NCBI GenBank assembly: GCA_002360945.1
Contig: DERO01000003.1
Span: 186,001 to 250,000, forward strand
Length of the DNA stretch: 64,000 bases
Source: Leclercia adecarboxylata
GTDB taxonomy: Bacteria; Pseudomonadota; Gammaproteobacteria; Enterobacterales; Enterobacteriaceae
Direction of reading: 5' to 3'
The notes below the pieces were generated by a model. It ran no database searches. It was given only the letters and a program-made list of their open reading frames with translations, and had not been told where the DNA came from. This document shows positions 23,700-33,632 of this stretch, piece after piece. The position numbers and the translations under genes are program-made. Within the stretch, counting starts at the first letter, position 1. Every line of letters begins with the position of its first letter.

Positions 23700-23714
23700 G
23701 CATTAAACCAACTG

Positions 23715-23742
23715 AAAAGGCGCAGATATCTGCGCCTTTTTT
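23715..23742. terminator. intrinsic terminator after secA
   Basis: A perfect inverted repeat AAAAGGCGCAGA/TCTGCGCCTTTT lies between secA and mutT and ends in six T residues on the + strand. mutT begins 14 bases later, so it must depend on readthrough or on a promoter overlapping this region. Confidence 0.85.
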
Positions 23743-23756
23743 ATGGAATCAAGACA

Positions 23757-24149
23757 ATGAAAACACTGCAAATCGCTGTCGGGATCATTCGCAATTCCGA
23801 TAACCACATCTTTATTACCCAGCGTGCGGCCGATGCACACATGGCAAATAAGTGGGAGTTCCCGGGCGGGAAGATCGAGTCTGGCGAAACGCCGGAGCAG
23901 GCGCTGATCCGCGAGCTTCAGGAAGAAGTAGGGATCACCCCCCTCGGCGCAACCCTGTTCGATAAACTGGAATATGCATTTCCCGATCGCCATATCACCT
24001 TGTGGTTCTGGCTGGTCGAAAGCTGGGAAGGGGAGCCGTGGGGCAAAGAGGGTCAGCCGGGAAGCTGGGTTGCCCTGAGCGCGCTGGATGCCGACAAGTT
24101 CCCACCGGCAAATGCGCCCGTCATTACCCGATTAGTGGGTAACCAGTAA
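23757..24149 (+). CDS. mutT: 8-oxo-dGTP diphosphatase MutT
   Basis: MutT, 130 residues, hydrolyses 8-oxo-dGTP to prevent A:T to C:G mutations. The Nudix box runs over residues 38-60 ([11 protein letters not shown], then RELQEEVGI) with catalytic E53, E56 and E57 in place. The C-terminal third is less conserved with E. coli than the rest. It converges with yacG across a hairpin. Confidence 0.95.
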   Translation: MKTLQIAVGIIRNSDNHIFITQRAADAHMANKWEFPGGKIESGETPEQALIRELQEEVGITPLGATLFDKLEYAFPDRHITLWFWLVESWEGEPWGKEGQPGSWVALSALDADKFPPANAPVITRLVGNQ

Positions 24150-24175
24150 GCCTGCTCAGCGAAGCGCCAGCAGGC
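24150..24175. terminator. hairpin between convergent mutT and yacG
   Basis: GCCTGCT (24150-24156) pairs with AGCAGGC (24169-24175) immediately after the mutT stop and five bases before the yacG stop. No long T-run is present, so termination strength is uncertain. Confidence 0.55.
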
Positions 24176-24180
24176 TGGTA

Positions 24181-24378
24181 TCATGGCTGCTGGTCTTCGC
24201 TCCAGTCATCGCTGTCGGAGAGACCGCCTTCGCTTGGAATGCGTTTCTCTTCTGCGGCCCATTCACCGAGATCGATCAACTGGCAACGTTTGCAGCAAAA
24301 AGGACGGAATGGACTCTGCTCGCTCCAGATAACGGGCTTCCCACAGGTGGGGCAGTTCACGGTGGTAACATCAGACAT
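24181..24378 (-). CDS. yacG: DNA gyrase inhibitor YacG (zinc protein)
   Basis: YacG, 65 residues, is a small zinc-finger protein that in E. coli binds GyrB and blocks DNA gyrase. Four zinc ligands are visible in CPTCGK and CCKRC, followed by the conserved [15 protein letters not shown]. Three consecutive start candidates exist (GTG 24384, ATG 24381, ATG 24378). I chose 24378 because AAGGAG then lies 5 bases upstream and the N-terminus [10 protein letters not shown] aligns with E. coli. It is the last gene of coaE-zapD-yacG. Confidence 0.93.
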   Translation of the reverse strand: MSDVTTVNCPTCGKPVIWSEQSPFRPFCCKRCQLIDLGEWAAEEKRIPSEGGLSDSDDWSEDQQP

Positions 24379-24387
24379 CATCACTCC

Positions 24388-25131
24388 TTAACAACACGCC
24401 AGCTCAAAGTCGAGACGTTCCGGCACCAGACCATGTTCACTGTCGAGCGGCATGAAACGAATCGCAAAGCGGCTTTTGTGACCTGAAATTTGCGGATAAA
24501 GCTGATCGGCAAGGGTCAGCTGCAGGCGCAGCAGATCGGCATCCTCGCCGTTATCCTGATAAAAACCGTTCAGGCTGGTCTGCTTGCGGAACGGCGCAGA
24601 GTTGCGGATCAAATCGAGGATCAGCGACAGCGCCTGGGTCAGCGGCTCAAGGCTGCCGAGCCAGCTTTGTACCTGGACATCGCGTTGTTCCTGCGGCATA
24701 TGCAGCCAGATATGCAGGGTCGGTAAGTCGAAGCTGCAGCAACCGCCAGGAATGCTCAGGCGCTGGCGCACAAGTGCTACCAGACGATCTTCCCGCAAAA
24801 ACTGGCCGATACGCGGCGCAGCCATCAACACGGTACTGTTATGTTTCAGCTGCTGACGCAGGCTGTCGATGCGGCTGTTATCCACGCCCGGTACTTCGGC
24901 CCAGGCCTGTAGCTTACGCTGCTGACGCTCAAGTTCTTTCAGTAATTCAGTGCGGACTTCGCCACGCTCTAACACATCCAGTAGATCGCCTACGTTACGG
25001 AAAAAATGCAGCGCCGTGGTGTGGTCGTGTACCGGCAGGAGGCCTGAAAGCTGCTGGATTAAAAACTCGATGCGCAGCCAGGTACGCATTTTTTCATTAA
25101 GGGGATGCTCAAAAAGAACGTGGGTGTGCAT
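24388..25131 (-). CDS. zapD: cell division protein ZapD (FtsZ bundling)
   Basis: ZapD (YacF), 247 residues, binds the FtsZ C-terminal peptide and bundles protofilaments. It starts [20 protein letters not shown] and ends [10 protein letters not shown], both matching E. coli. The body is mainly alpha-helical followed by a beta domain. The start shares one base with the coaE stop, and yacG follows after 9 bases, so the three are co-transcribed. Confidence 0.95.
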   Translation of the reverse strand: MHTHVLFEHPLNEKMRTWLRIEFLIQQLSGLLPVHDHTTALHFFRNVGDLLDVLERGEVRTELLKELERQQRKLQAWAEVPGVDNSRIDSLRQQLKHNSTVLMAAPRIGQFLREDRLVALVRQRLSIPGGCCSFDLPTLHIWLHMPQEQRDVQVQSWLGSLEPLTQALSLILDLIRNSAPFRKQTSLNGFYQDNGEDADLLRLQLTLADQLYPQISGHKSRFAIRFMPLDSEHGLVPERLDFELACC

Positions 25132-25742
25132 TAGGCTTTTTCCTGTAAAACGGCCTGCGCCAGGTAGTACTGATGCAGGCGGGCAACATCGGAGGCGATG
25201 TCATCCGGTGCGCCGTTATTATTAATAACATCATCCGCGACGGCAAGGCGCGCTTCACGCGTGGCCTGCGCGGCAAGAATTTGTTCGGCATGTTCGCGGG
25301 CGACATTATCGCGGGCGATGGTGCGTTGAATTTGGGTTGCCACAGAGACATCCACCACCAGCACCCGATCGGCTTTGTCGTGGAGCTTATTTTCTACCAG
25401 AAGCGGTACGACCCAGAGGACATAAGGTGAGGTCGCCTGCGATATCTGCTTCTGCGTCTCCTGCTGGATCAGCGGATGCAGCAGGGCATTAAGCCAGGCT
25501 TTTTCTTCAGGGTGCGAGAAAATGCGTTCGCGAAGCAATCGGCGGTTAAGGGTTCCGTCAGGCGCGATGATGTCGTGGCCGAAGTGTTCTGCAATAGCGT
25601 TTAATGCGGGTGTACCGGGCTCTACCACCTGGCGGGCAATGATATCGGCATCAATAATCGTGACACCCAGACGAGAGAAGGCGTCGGCCACAGTGCTTTT
25701 GCCACTGCCAATGCCTCCCGTTAATGCAACGATGTACCCCAT
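25131..25742 (-). CDS. coaE: dephospho-CoA kinase
   Basis: CoaE, 203 residues, phosphorylates dephospho-CoA to coenzyme A, the last step of the pathway that panB, panC and panD begin at the other end of the window. The P-loop GGIGSGKST is at residues 9-17, and the family motif [13 protein letters not shown] lies near 32-44. It heads the leftward coaE-zapD-yacG operon and diverges from guaC. Confidence 0.96.
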   Translation of the reverse strand: MGYIVALTGGIGSGKSTVADAFSRLGVTIIDADIIARQVVEPGTPALNAIAEHFGHDIIAPDGTLNRRLLRERIFSHPEEKAWLNALLHPLIQQETQKQISQATSPYVLWVVPLLVENKLHDKADRVLVVDVSVATQIQRTIARDNVAREHAEQILAAQATREARLAVADDVINNNGAPDDIASDVARLHQYYLAQAVLQEKA

Positions 25743-25886
25743 TAATTAAAATCCTGGGAAATATTCATTATTGATATCAATTGCTTAAGATTTAATCTTT
25801 TCACAGCAAAGGTTAAGCTCTGCTTACGGACTTTTTACCAGGTAAATTTATAGGATTGTAGCGTAAAAAAAGTGATTTTCGCAGTC

Positions 25887-25914
25887 TTGCGCAACAGGTA
25901 TTAGTGCGTATGAT
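25887..25914 (+). promoter_or_regulatory. probable guaC promoter
   Basis: TTGCGC (25887-25892) and TATGAT (25909-25914) are separated by 16 bases, which would place transcription start near 25921 and give a leader of about 57 bases to the guaC ATG. Confidence 0.6.
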
Positions 25915-25977
25915 AGCGTCACTGGAGTTGTGTGTTTCGTTTTTCGACATTTACCCCAGTACCCCAGGAATCCGCAC

Positions 25978-27021
25978 ATGCGTATCGAAGAAGATCTGAA
26001 GTTAGGTTTCAAAGACGTTCTTATCCGCCCTAAACGTTCTACTCTGAAAAGTCGCTCCGACGTTGAACTCGAACGTGAATTCACCTTTAAGCATTCCGGT
26101 CTGACCTGGTCTGGCGTGCCTGTTATCGCCGCCAATATGGATACGGTTGGGACGTTTGCGATGGCAAAAGCACTGGCTTCCTTCGACATTCTGACCGCCG
26201 TGCACAAGCACTACAGCATTGAAGAGTGGAATGCCTTTGCAGGCTCCGTATCTGAAACCGTTCTCAAGCACGTGATGGTTTCCACCGGCACCTCCGATGC
26301 CGATTTCGAAAAAACGAAACAGATCCTTATTGCTAACCCGAACCTGAACTTCATCTGTATTGATGTCGCGAATGGTTACTCCGAGCATTTCGTGCAGTTC
26401 GTCAGCAAAGCGCGCCAGGCCTGGCCGACCAAAACCATTATTGCGGGTAATGTGGTTACCGGTGAAATGTGTGAAGAGCTGATCCTGTCCGGGGCAGATA
26501 TCGTGAAAGTGGGCATTGGCCCGGGTTCCGTCTGTACCACCCGCGTGAAAACCGGTGTTGGCTACCCGCAGCTCTCCGCGGTGATCGAGTGTGCGGATGC
26601 CGCACACGGCCTCGGCGGGCAGATCATCAGCGACGGCGGCTGCACCACGCCGGGTGACGTAGCGAAAGCCTTCGGCGGTGGCGCTGACTTCGTGATGCTT
26701 GGCGGGATGCTGGCAGGTCACGAAGAGAGCGGTGGTACCGTGGTGGATGAAAACGGTGAAAAATTCATGCTGTTCTACGGCATGAGCTCTGAATCGGCGA
26801 TGAACCGTCACGTGGGCGGTGTTGCTCAGTATCGTGCGGCAGAAGGTAAAACCGTCAAGCTGCCATTGCGCGGCCCGGTTGAGAATACCGCACGTGATAT
26901 CCTGGGCGGCCTGCGCTCTGCATGCACCTATGTGGGCGCGTCCCGTCTGAAAGAGCTGACCAAGCGCACCACCTTTATCCGCGTACAGGAACAGGAAAAC
27001 CGCGTTTTCAACAGCCTGTAA
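25978..27021 (+). CDS. guaC: GMP reductase
   Basis: GuaC, 347 residues, reduces GMP to IMP with NADPH in purine salvage. It has the IMP dehydrogenase/GMP reductase TIM-barrel fold without CBS domains. The catalytic cysteine is C186 in GPGSVCTTR, and the flexible GGMLAGHEE segment is present. I chose the ATG at 25978 ([11 protein letters not shown]) with AGGA 9 bases upstream; the in-frame reading from 25930 is 16 residues too long. It converges with hofC across a strong hairpin. Confidence 0.96.
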   Translation: MRIEEDLKLGFKDVLIRPKRSTLKSRSDVELEREFTFKHSGLTWSGVPVIAANMDTVGTFAMAKALASFDILTAVHKHYSIEEWNAFAGSVSETVLKHVMVSTGTSDADFEKTKQILIANPNLNFICIDVANGYSEHFVQFVSKARQAWPTKTIIAGNVVTGEMCEELILSGADIVKVGIGPGSVCTTRVKTGVGYPQLSAVIECADAAHGLGGQIISDGGCTTPGDVAKAFGGGADFVMLGGMLAGHEESGGTVVDENGEKFMLFYGMSSESAMNRHVGGVAQYRAAEGKTVKLPLRGPVENTARDILGGLRSACTYVGASRLKELTKRTTFIRVQEQENRVFNSL

Positions 27022-27029
27022 TGCTCTCT

Positions 27030-27052
27030 CGCTGGCGCGCCCCGCGCCAGCG
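27030..27052. terminator. convergent hairpin between guaC and hofC
   Basis: A 10-bp perfect stem, CGCTGGCGCG with CGCGCCAGCG, closes a 3-base loop between the two stop codons. T-tracts are poor on both sides, so it may act mostly as a 3'-end stabiliser. Confidence 0.6.
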
Positions 27053-28249
27053 TTATCCCGCACTCATCGCATCCCCCAGATGGAAAATCGGCAGGTACAT
27101 CGCGACCACAAGCGTGCCGATAATTAATCCCGTCACAATCAACAGCAGCGGCTCCAGCAGCGAGGCCAGATTGTCGGCTTGCTGAAAAGTCTGTTCATTA
27201 TGATGCTGCGCCAGATTAGCCAGCATGGTATCCAGTGCCCCCGACGCTTCGCCGGTGCGCACGAGCTGAATGCACAGTGGCGTAAAGATCGCCGCTTCAT
27301 TCAGGGCTGACCAGATGGGCGCACCCTGAATGATGCGCTGGCGTATCGCCTGTAATTTCTCCTGCCAGAAGGGGCACGTCAGCGTCTCTTCGGTACTTTC
27401 CAGCCCCTGAATAAAGGCGATGCCTGACTGCTGCGTGAGCGACAGAACGGTAAAGATCTGGCTGAGCTTTTGCCCGCGTACCAGCGGACCGACCACCGGG
27501 CTTTTCATCAGCCAACGCTGCGTGGCGCGTTGCCAACCCCGATTGCGGCGCATAACCATCAGGCCCGACGCTGCCGCCAGCAGAGTTAGCATCAGCCCGG
27601 CGCCCCGCTCCTGAAGCGTGGTGGCCAGCGCCATTACGACCCGGGTCAGGGCCGGTAAGGGCGTGTTGAAGGTTTTATAGATCGCGGCAAATTCCGGCAG
27701 CACCAGGGTTACCATTGCCAGCACCACGGCGACGGCCAGGGCGAGAATAATGACCGGATAGCGCAGCGCCTTTTTCACCTTCGCGCTGAGCAGTTGCTGC
27801 GTTTTTTGCTGCCGGGCCAGCTGACGACAACATTCATCGAGCTTGCCGGTTAGCTCCCCGGTTTTCATCATCGAAACATAGAGGGGAGGGAAGACGTGCG
27901 GCCACTTTTTCAGGGCGTCAGAAAAGGCGCACCCGGCGCTGAGATCGTCAGCCACGCTTTGCAGCAACGCCTGCCACTGCCGGGCGGGGTGCTGCTGGGC
28001 CAGAAGCGCCAGACCGGCCGAAAGCGTTAAGCCCGCCTGCAGCAAGGTCGCCAGCTGGTGGATCGCCTCGTAGCGATGGTGCGCCTGCCACCGCGTCTGC
28101 TGCAGGCTTCGTTTAAGTTCGAGGGGGAAAAGATCCCGACCCAACAGGACGTTCCACGCCGTCTGTTTGTCGGGAGCCCAGATCGCGCCTGACTGCTGCT
28201 CTCCCTGCTGGCTGAGTGCCCGCCAGCGCCAGAGTTGATTACCTGCCAT
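27053..28249 (-). CDS. hofC: type IV pilin assembly inner-membrane protein HofC (PilC family)
   Basis: HofC, 398 residues, is the polytopic platform protein of a type IV pilus. It has two repeated T2SF domains (about residues 60-190 and 265-385), each ending in a strong hydrophobic helix, with a further helix near 160-185. It follows hofB with an 11-base overlap, in the order ppdD-hofB-hofC. In E. coli the set is usually poorly expressed, and the rest of the apparatus is encoded elsewhere. Confidence 0.92.
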   Translation of the reverse strand: MAGNQLWRWRALSQQGEQQSGAIWAPDKQTAWNVLLGRDLFPLELKRSLQQTRWQAHHRYEAIHQLATLLQAGLTLSAGLALLAQQHPARQWQALLQSVADDLSAGCAFSDALKKWPHVFPPLYVSMMKTGELTGKLDECCRQLARQQKTQQLLSAKVKKALRYPVIILALAVAVVLAMVTLVLPEFAAIYKTFNTPLPALTRVVMALATTLQERGAGLMLTLLAAASGLMVMRRNRGWQRATQRWLMKSPVVGPLVRGQKLSQIFTVLSLTQQSGIAFIQGLESTEETLTCPFWQEKLQAIRQRIIQGAPIWSALNEAAIFTPLCIQLVRTGEASGALDTMLANLAQHHNEQTFQQADNLASLLEPLLLIVTGLIIGTLVVAMYLPIFHLGDAMSAG

Positions 28250-29624
28250 CCGATTCGCCCAGCATCTGTACCAGCTCTCCGAGCGTGGTGTGGCCTTGCT
28301 CTACCGCCATGCAGCCATGCTCAAACAGCGTGACCATACCCGTCTGTCTGGCCAGCTTTTCGATCTCCTCGACCGGCGCGCCGCTGGCGATGGCGGCGCG
28401 CAGTTCACGGGTGATCACCATCACCTCGAAGATCGCCACCCGGCCATAAAAACCGTGATAGCAGCGGTCACAGCCCACGGGCTGCCAGTGCGGCAACGGC
28501 CGGGGCCATAGCGCCTGGGGTAAGGGCGCGTCCCGGCTTACCTCGGTACGGCAGTGTGGGCATAATCGGCGCACCAGCCGCTGGGCGATTACCAGTGACA
28601 GCGCCGAGGAGATCATCCAGCGCGCCACGCCCATCTGCTGCAGGCGTACCAGCGTCTCCGCGGTGGAGTTGGTATGCAGCGTCGACAGCACCAGATGGCC
28701 GGTCTGCGCGGCGTTGATGGCAATCTCCGCCGTTTCGCCATCGCGTATTTCACCCACCATAATGATGTCGGGATCCTGGCGCAAAAACGCCCGCAGCACG
28801 CTCTGGAAGGTTAACCCCGCCCGGGGGTTAATGGGCGTCTGGTTCAGCCCGTCCAGTGGGATCTCGACCGGATCCTCGACACTGCAGATGTTCACTTCCG
28901 GCGTGTTCCGGGCCTGCAATGCGCTGTAAAGGGTGACGGTTTTGCCGCTGCCGGTGGGACCGGTCACCAGGATTAGCCCCTGGGATTTGTGCAGCGCGCT
29001 GGCGAACAGTCGCTGCTGGGTGTCGCTCATTCCCAGTTGTTCAAGCTGAAGCGCCTGTTGCTCCTGCTGCAGAAGCCGCAGGACGATCTTTTCGCCGCTA
29101 CGACAGGGGAGGGTAGCAATACGAAATGAGACCGGGGATCCCGAAAGCTCGACCGTAAATTGCCCGTCCTGAGGCAAGCGCCGCTCGGCGATATCGAGAT
29201 TGCCCAGCACTTTCAACCTGGCGATAAGGGTGGTACCCAGTTCGACCGATAGCGGCTGCTGCGGATAGAGCACGCCGTCAATGCGCAACCGGATCTGCCA
29301 GCTCTCCTCGGCAGGCTCGATATGAATATCCGATGCCCGCTGGCTCAGTGCCTGGGTCAGTGTGTGGTTAAGAATATCGATGGCGGAACGCGTCGCGCTG
29401 GGAACCACCGGCAGATACGCCTCCGCCGTGGTTTGCTGGTGCTTTTCCATGCGCTCTGCGGTCCAGCATTCGATATCGATTCTTTTCTGTGTGGCGAAAC
29501 GTAATGCCTCCAGCAGTTCGGGTGGTGGGTTGCCGACCACCGCAATGTTGATCCTGTCCGGGGCGCAGGTCAGCAGCAGGGCGTTGTGACGCCGGCAGAG
29601 GGCCGTTAAGCGATCGGCATTCAT
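28239..29624 (-). CDS. hofB: type IV pilus assembly ATPase HofB (GspE/PilB family)
   Basis: HofB, 461 residues, is the cytoplasmic hexameric ATPase expected to power pilin polymerisation. It has an N-terminal GspE-like domain, Walker A GPTGSGKT (lysine 228), the Walker B region IMVGEIRDGETAE, and the tetracysteine zinc motif CPHC...CDRC typical of assembly ATPases. All key residues look intact. The start overlaps the ppdD stop as ATGA. Confidence 0.93.
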   Translation of the reverse strand: MNADRLTALCRRHNALLLTCAPDRINIAVVGNPPPELLEALRFATQKRIDIECWTAERMEKHQQTTAEAYLPVVPSATRSAIDILNHTLTQALSQRASDIHIEPAEESWQIRLRIDGVLYPQQPLSVELGTTLIARLKVLGNLDIAERRLPQDGQFTVELSGSPVSFRIATLPCRSGEKIVLRLLQQEQQALQLEQLGMSDTQQRLFASALHKSQGLILVTGPTGSGKTVTLYSALQARNTPEVNICSVEDPVEIPLDGLNQTPINPRAGLTFQSVLRAFLRQDPDIIMVGEIRDGETAEIAINAAQTGHLVLSTLHTNSTAETLVRLQQMGVARWMISSALSLVIAQRLVRRLCPHCRTEVSRDAPLPQALWPRPLPHWQPVGCDRCYHGFYGRVAIFEVMVITRELRAAIASGAPVEEIEKLARQTGMVTLFEHGCMAVEQGHTTLGELVQMLGESDGR

Positions 29625-30073
29625 TGCTCGCTCTCCTGCGCAGCCGTGAAGCGGAACACCTCTTCGCAGGCCTGTTTCAGCGCGCTGTCTTCAGCCACGG
29701 TGCAGAGGCGCTTCCAGCCGGTGATGCCGTTGCCGTTATCCCACTGCGGGGTCATGACCACTTCCAGTCCGTTGAGGCTCTCCTGGCCGGTCAGGGTGAC
29801 GGCACCTTTAGCAACGCTCATCCCGGAGACATAGCGGCTGGTCGCAGGGGAGGGGATGCCGTTGACACCCGCATCGCAGCTCTCGGTCCCGCCATGATCG
29901 AGGGCACAGAGTTCGACGGCGGTACGGTAGGGCATAAAGGTTTGCAGCATATCGGTGAGGGCGGCTTTTCGCAGGTAGTTCTGGTAAGCCGGAATGCCAA
30001 TTGCGCTGAGGATGGCCACGATGCCGATCACCACCATTAACTCGATGAGGGTAAATCCTTTTTGTCTTTCCAT
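29621..30073 (-). CDS. ppdD: major prepilin PpdD
   Basis: PpdD, 150 residues, is a type IV pilin precursor. The class III leader is six residues (MERQKG) and cleavage by prepilin peptidase would leave FTLIELMVVIG, with the required glutamate at mature position 5. The C-terminal half has the cysteines expected of pilin disulfide loops. I chose the ATG at 30073 because TAAGGAGC lies 7 bases upstream; a reading from 30148 would add a non-pilin extension. The C-terminus is a few residues longer than in E. coli. Confidence 0.92.
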   Translation of the reverse strand: MERQKGFTLIELMVVIGIVAILSAIGIPAYQNYLRKAALTDMLQTFMPYRTAVELCALDHGGTESCDAGVNGIPSPATSRYVSGMSVAKGAVTLTGQESLNGLEVVMTPQWDNGNGITGWKRLCTVAEDSALKQACEEVFRFTAAQESEQ

Positions 30074-30225
30074 GGGTCGCTCCTTATGTTGACGCACGCT
30101 ACTGTGGCAGCGGCTCAGACAGGAGGCGAGGGGCAAAGATTGATTCATGAAGCGGGATTCAGCGGGATGTGCGGGCGTTACAGAACAGTGCAGCAGCTTT
30201 GCGGGTCGGGTCGTAAATCGGACAT

Positions 30226-30255
30226 GCCCGGCCTGTGCAGACCGGGCTTTCTTTT
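30226..30255 (+). terminator. terminator-like hairpin between ppdD and nadC
   Basis: GCCCGG (30226-30231) pairs with CCGGGC (30242-30247), followed by TTTCTTTT on the + strand. No rightward gene ends here; on the leftward strand used by nadC and ppdD there is a hairpin but no T-run. Its role is unclear. Confidence 0.4.
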
Positions 30256-30257
30256 AC

Positions 30258-31211
<954 letters not shown>

Positions 31212-31238
31212 TCAGCACCATATATAAGGAGATCCTGC

Positions 31239-31802
31239 ATGCACTCAGAACATGGCTGGCTGGCAGACGCGCGGCGTGTTCCTTCGCCACACCACGATTG
31301 CCGGCCGGAGGACGAGATCCCGTCGCTGCTGGTGGTGCATAACATCAGCCTGCCGCCTGGCGAATTTGGCGGCCCGTGGATTGACGCGCTATTCACCGGG
31401 ACAATCGATCCCGCTGCTCACCCCTTTTTTGCGGAGATCGCCCACCTGCGCGTTTCTGCCCATTGTCTGATTCGCCGTGACGGTGAAATCGTCCAGTATG
31501 TTCCCTTCGATAAACGTGCCTGGCATGCGGGCGTTTCTCAGTATCAGGGGCGTGAACGCTGCAATGACTTCTCTATCGGCATCGAGCTGGAAGGGACGGA
31601 TACGCTGCCTTATACCGATGCGCAGTATCAGCAGTTGGCCGCAGTGACGCGCACCCTTATCAGCCTCTACCCGGCTATCGCCCGCAACGTGACCGGGCAC
31701 AGCGATATTGCTCCGCAGCGCAAGACCGATCCCGGCCCGGCGTTTGACTGGCAACGATTCAACACACTGCTTACCGCCCTGTCAGAAAAGGAGATGACAT
31801 GA
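31239..31802 (+). CDS. ampD: 1,6-anhydro-N-acetylmuramyl-L-alanine amidase
   Basis: AmpD, 187 residues, is the cytoplasmic zinc amidase that strips the peptide from anhydro-muropeptides in wall recycling. Its loss derepresses AmpC beta-lactamase in species that carry ampR-ampC. H34 in VVHNIS is a zinc ligand, and the [15 protein letters not shown] segment supplies the other two. AAGGAG at 31226-31231 sits 7 bases before the ATG at 31239; an in-frame start at 31185 lacks this support. It overlaps ampE as ATGA. Confidence 0.96.
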   Translation: MHSEHGWLADARRVPSPHHDCRPEDEIPSLLVVHNISLPPGEFGGPWIDALFTGTIDPAAHPFFAEIAHLRVSAHCLIRRDGEIVQYVPFDKRAWHAGVSQYQGRERCNDFSIGIELEGTDTLPYTDAQYQQLAAVTRTLISLYPAIARNVTGHSDIAPQRKTDPGPAFDWQRFNTLLTALSEKEMT

Positions 31803-32653
31803 CGTTATTTACCATGCTGCTGGTATTGATCGCTGAGCGTTTGTTCAAGCTGGGCGAACACTGGCATCTGGATCACCGGATGGAAGTGCTGTTTCGTCGC
31901 ATCCGCCATTTTTCCATGATCCGCACCCTGCTGATGACGGCAGGGGTGATGCTTGTGGTGTTCCTGCTGCTGCGTTCTCTGTATGGTCTGTTCTTTAATG
32001 TGCCGCTGCTGGTGGTGTGGATCCTGCTCGGCGTCCTCTGCATTGGCGCAGGCAAGGTGCGTCTGCACTATCATGCCTATCTGAAGGCGGCAACTAACAA
32101 TGATGCCCATGCCCGCGGGGCGATGGCCAGCGAGTTGACGCTGATCCATGGTGTCCCGCCGGAGTGCAACGAACGCGAGTTTTTGCGCGAACTGCAGAAC
32201 GCGCTGCTGTGGATTAACTTCCGCTTCTATCTGGCACCGTTGTTCTGGTTTGTGGTGGGCGGTGCGTGGGGTCCGGTTCTGCTGATGGGCTACGCGTTTT
32301 TACGCGCCTGGCAGAGCTGGCTGGCGCGCTACCTGACCCCGCACGAGCGGTTGCAGTCCGGGATCGACGCCATTCTGCACGTGCTGGACTGGCTGCCGGT
32401 GCGGCTGTTCGGGGTGGTTTATGCCCTGATTGGGCATGGCGAGAAAGCATTGCCAGCATGGTTTGCCTCGCTGGGCGATCGCCATACCTCACAGTACCTG
32501 GTGTTAACGCGTCTGGCGCAGTTCTCGCTGGCGCGTGAGCCGCACACCGATAAGATCGAAACGCCGAAAGCGGCGGTTTCAATGGCCAAGAAAACCTCTT
32601 TTGTGGTGGTGGTGATTGTGGCGCTGTTGACGATTTACGGCACGCTGATCTAA
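31799..32653 (+). CDS. ampE: inner-membrane protein AmpE
   Basis: AmpE, 284 residues, is an inner-membrane protein with about four transmembrane helices (near residues 1-15, 38-75, 140-165 and 264-284). It is translationally coupled to ampD by a four-base overlap. It was described as a sensor-like component of beta-lactamase regulation and has distant similarity to CobD/CbiB-type proteins; its biochemical role is not settled. Length equals E. coli AmpE. Confidence 0.94.
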   Translation: MTLFTMLLVLIAERLFKLGEHWHLDHRMEVLFRRIRHFSMIRTLLMTAGVMLVVFLLLRSLYGLFFNVPLLVVWILLGVLCIGAGKVRLHYHAYLKAATNNDAHARGAMASELTLIHGVPPECNEREFLRELQNALLWINFRFYLAPLFWFVVGGAWGPVLLMGYAFLRAWQSWLARYLTPHERLQSGIDAILHVLDWLPVRLFGVVYALIGHGEKALPAWFASLGDRHTSQYLVLTRLAQFSLAREPHTDKIETPKAAVSMAKKTSFVVVVIVALLTIYGTLI

Positions 32654-32671
32654 ACCCGCGTGCCGCAGGTC

Positions 32672-33622
32672 TTACATTGTATCTGCTGACGGGATGCCAA
32701 AATCAGGCATCCCGTTTTCATTCCAGCGAACGAGCTTCAGGCGGGTGTGGCGGTTCGGATCGTAGAGCGGGTCGCCCTCGATTTCGGTGTAGTTGCGGGC
32801 ATGGTAAATCAGCACGTCTTCGCCGTCCGGCGTGCGGGTAAAGCTGTTGTGCCCCGGCCCATACTGGCGGTTTTCGTAGCTGGTGGTGAACACCGGCTGC
32901 GGGGATTTATGCCAGTTTCCCGGATTCTGCGGGTCGGCGTGCAGATCGATCCACAGCAGCCCCATGCAGTAGTTTTCATCGGTGGCGCTGGCGGAGTAGC
33001 TGATAAACAACCGCTCGCCGTGGAACAGCACCGCTGGGCCTTCGTTGACCCAGAATCCGCGGCACTCCCAGTCATACTCCGGTTTGCTGAGCATCACCGG
33101 CTCGCCTTTTAGCGTCCAGGGATTCTCCATTTCGCACAGGTACAGGTTCGAGTTACCGGTGATATCCGGGGCTTTTTGCGCCCAGAGATACCAGCGTTTC
33201 CCCTGATGAACAAAGGTGGTGGCGTCTAACGCAAAGGTATCGAAGGGCGTTTTAACTTGCCCTTTTTCCGTCCACTCTCCTGTCAGGGGATCGCTGTCGG
33301 AACACTCCAGCACGAACATGCGGTGCTGGAACATCCCGAGCTTATCCAGCGCCTGGGTGTGCGTAGCGGCAAAATAGATGTACCACTTGCCGTCAATGCT
33401 GTGCAGCTCCGGGGCCCAGATCAACTGACTCATCGGGCCGGTATCCGGCTTGCGCCAGACCACCACCTCTTCGGCGCTGCGCAGCCCTTCCAGCGTGTCG
33501 GCGCGGCGGATCGCCAGCCGGTCATATTCCGGCACCGAGGCAATAAAATAGTACTGCCCCTCATGATGAAGAATGTACGGGTCAGCGCGTTGTTCAATAA
33601 ACGGGTTTGGCCAGGTTTGCAT
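32672..33622 (-). CDS. cytoplasmic glycoside hydrolase family 43 enzyme (arabinosidase/xylosidase type)
   Basis: This 316-residue protein fits a single five-bladed GH43 beta-propeller. The three expected acidic residues are present at family-like spacing: D14 in ADPYI (base), D133 in LDATTF (pKa modulator) and E194 in NEGPAV (acid). There is no signal peptide or accessory domain, so it should act in the cytoplasm on oligosaccharides imported by the adjacent symporter. I chose the ATG at 33622 with AAGGAA 6 bases upstream. Substrate (arabinan or xylan fragments) cannot be told from the sequence. It is absent from this position in E. coli K-12. Confidence 0.85.
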   Translation of the reverse strand: MQTWPNPFIEQRADPYILHHEGQYYFIASVPEYDRLAIRRADTLEGLRSAEEVVVWRKPDTGPMSQLIWAPELHSIDGKWYIYFAATHTQALDKLGMFQHRMFVLECSDSDPLTGEWTEKGQVKTPFDTFALDATTFVHQGKRWYLWAQKAPDITGNSNLYLCEMENPWTLKGEPVMLSKPEYDWECRGFWVNEGPAVLFHGERLFISYSASATDENYCMGLLWIDLHADPQNPGNWHKSPQPVFTTSYENRQYGPGHNSFTRTPDGEDVLIYHARNYTEIEGDPLYDPNRHTRLKLVRWNENGMPDFGIPSADTM

Positions 33623-33632
33623 TCGGCTTTCC

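Noticed and set aside
23715..23742. Palindrome after secA as an insertion or REP element
   Set aside because: The sequence is a simple perfect stem with a T-run, which is an ordinary intrinsic terminator; it lacks the REP consensus.
30226..30247. Terminator for nadC
   Set aside because: In the leftward direction no T-run follows the hairpin, so it cannot be called an intrinsic terminator of nadC with confidence; it is listed only as terminator-like.
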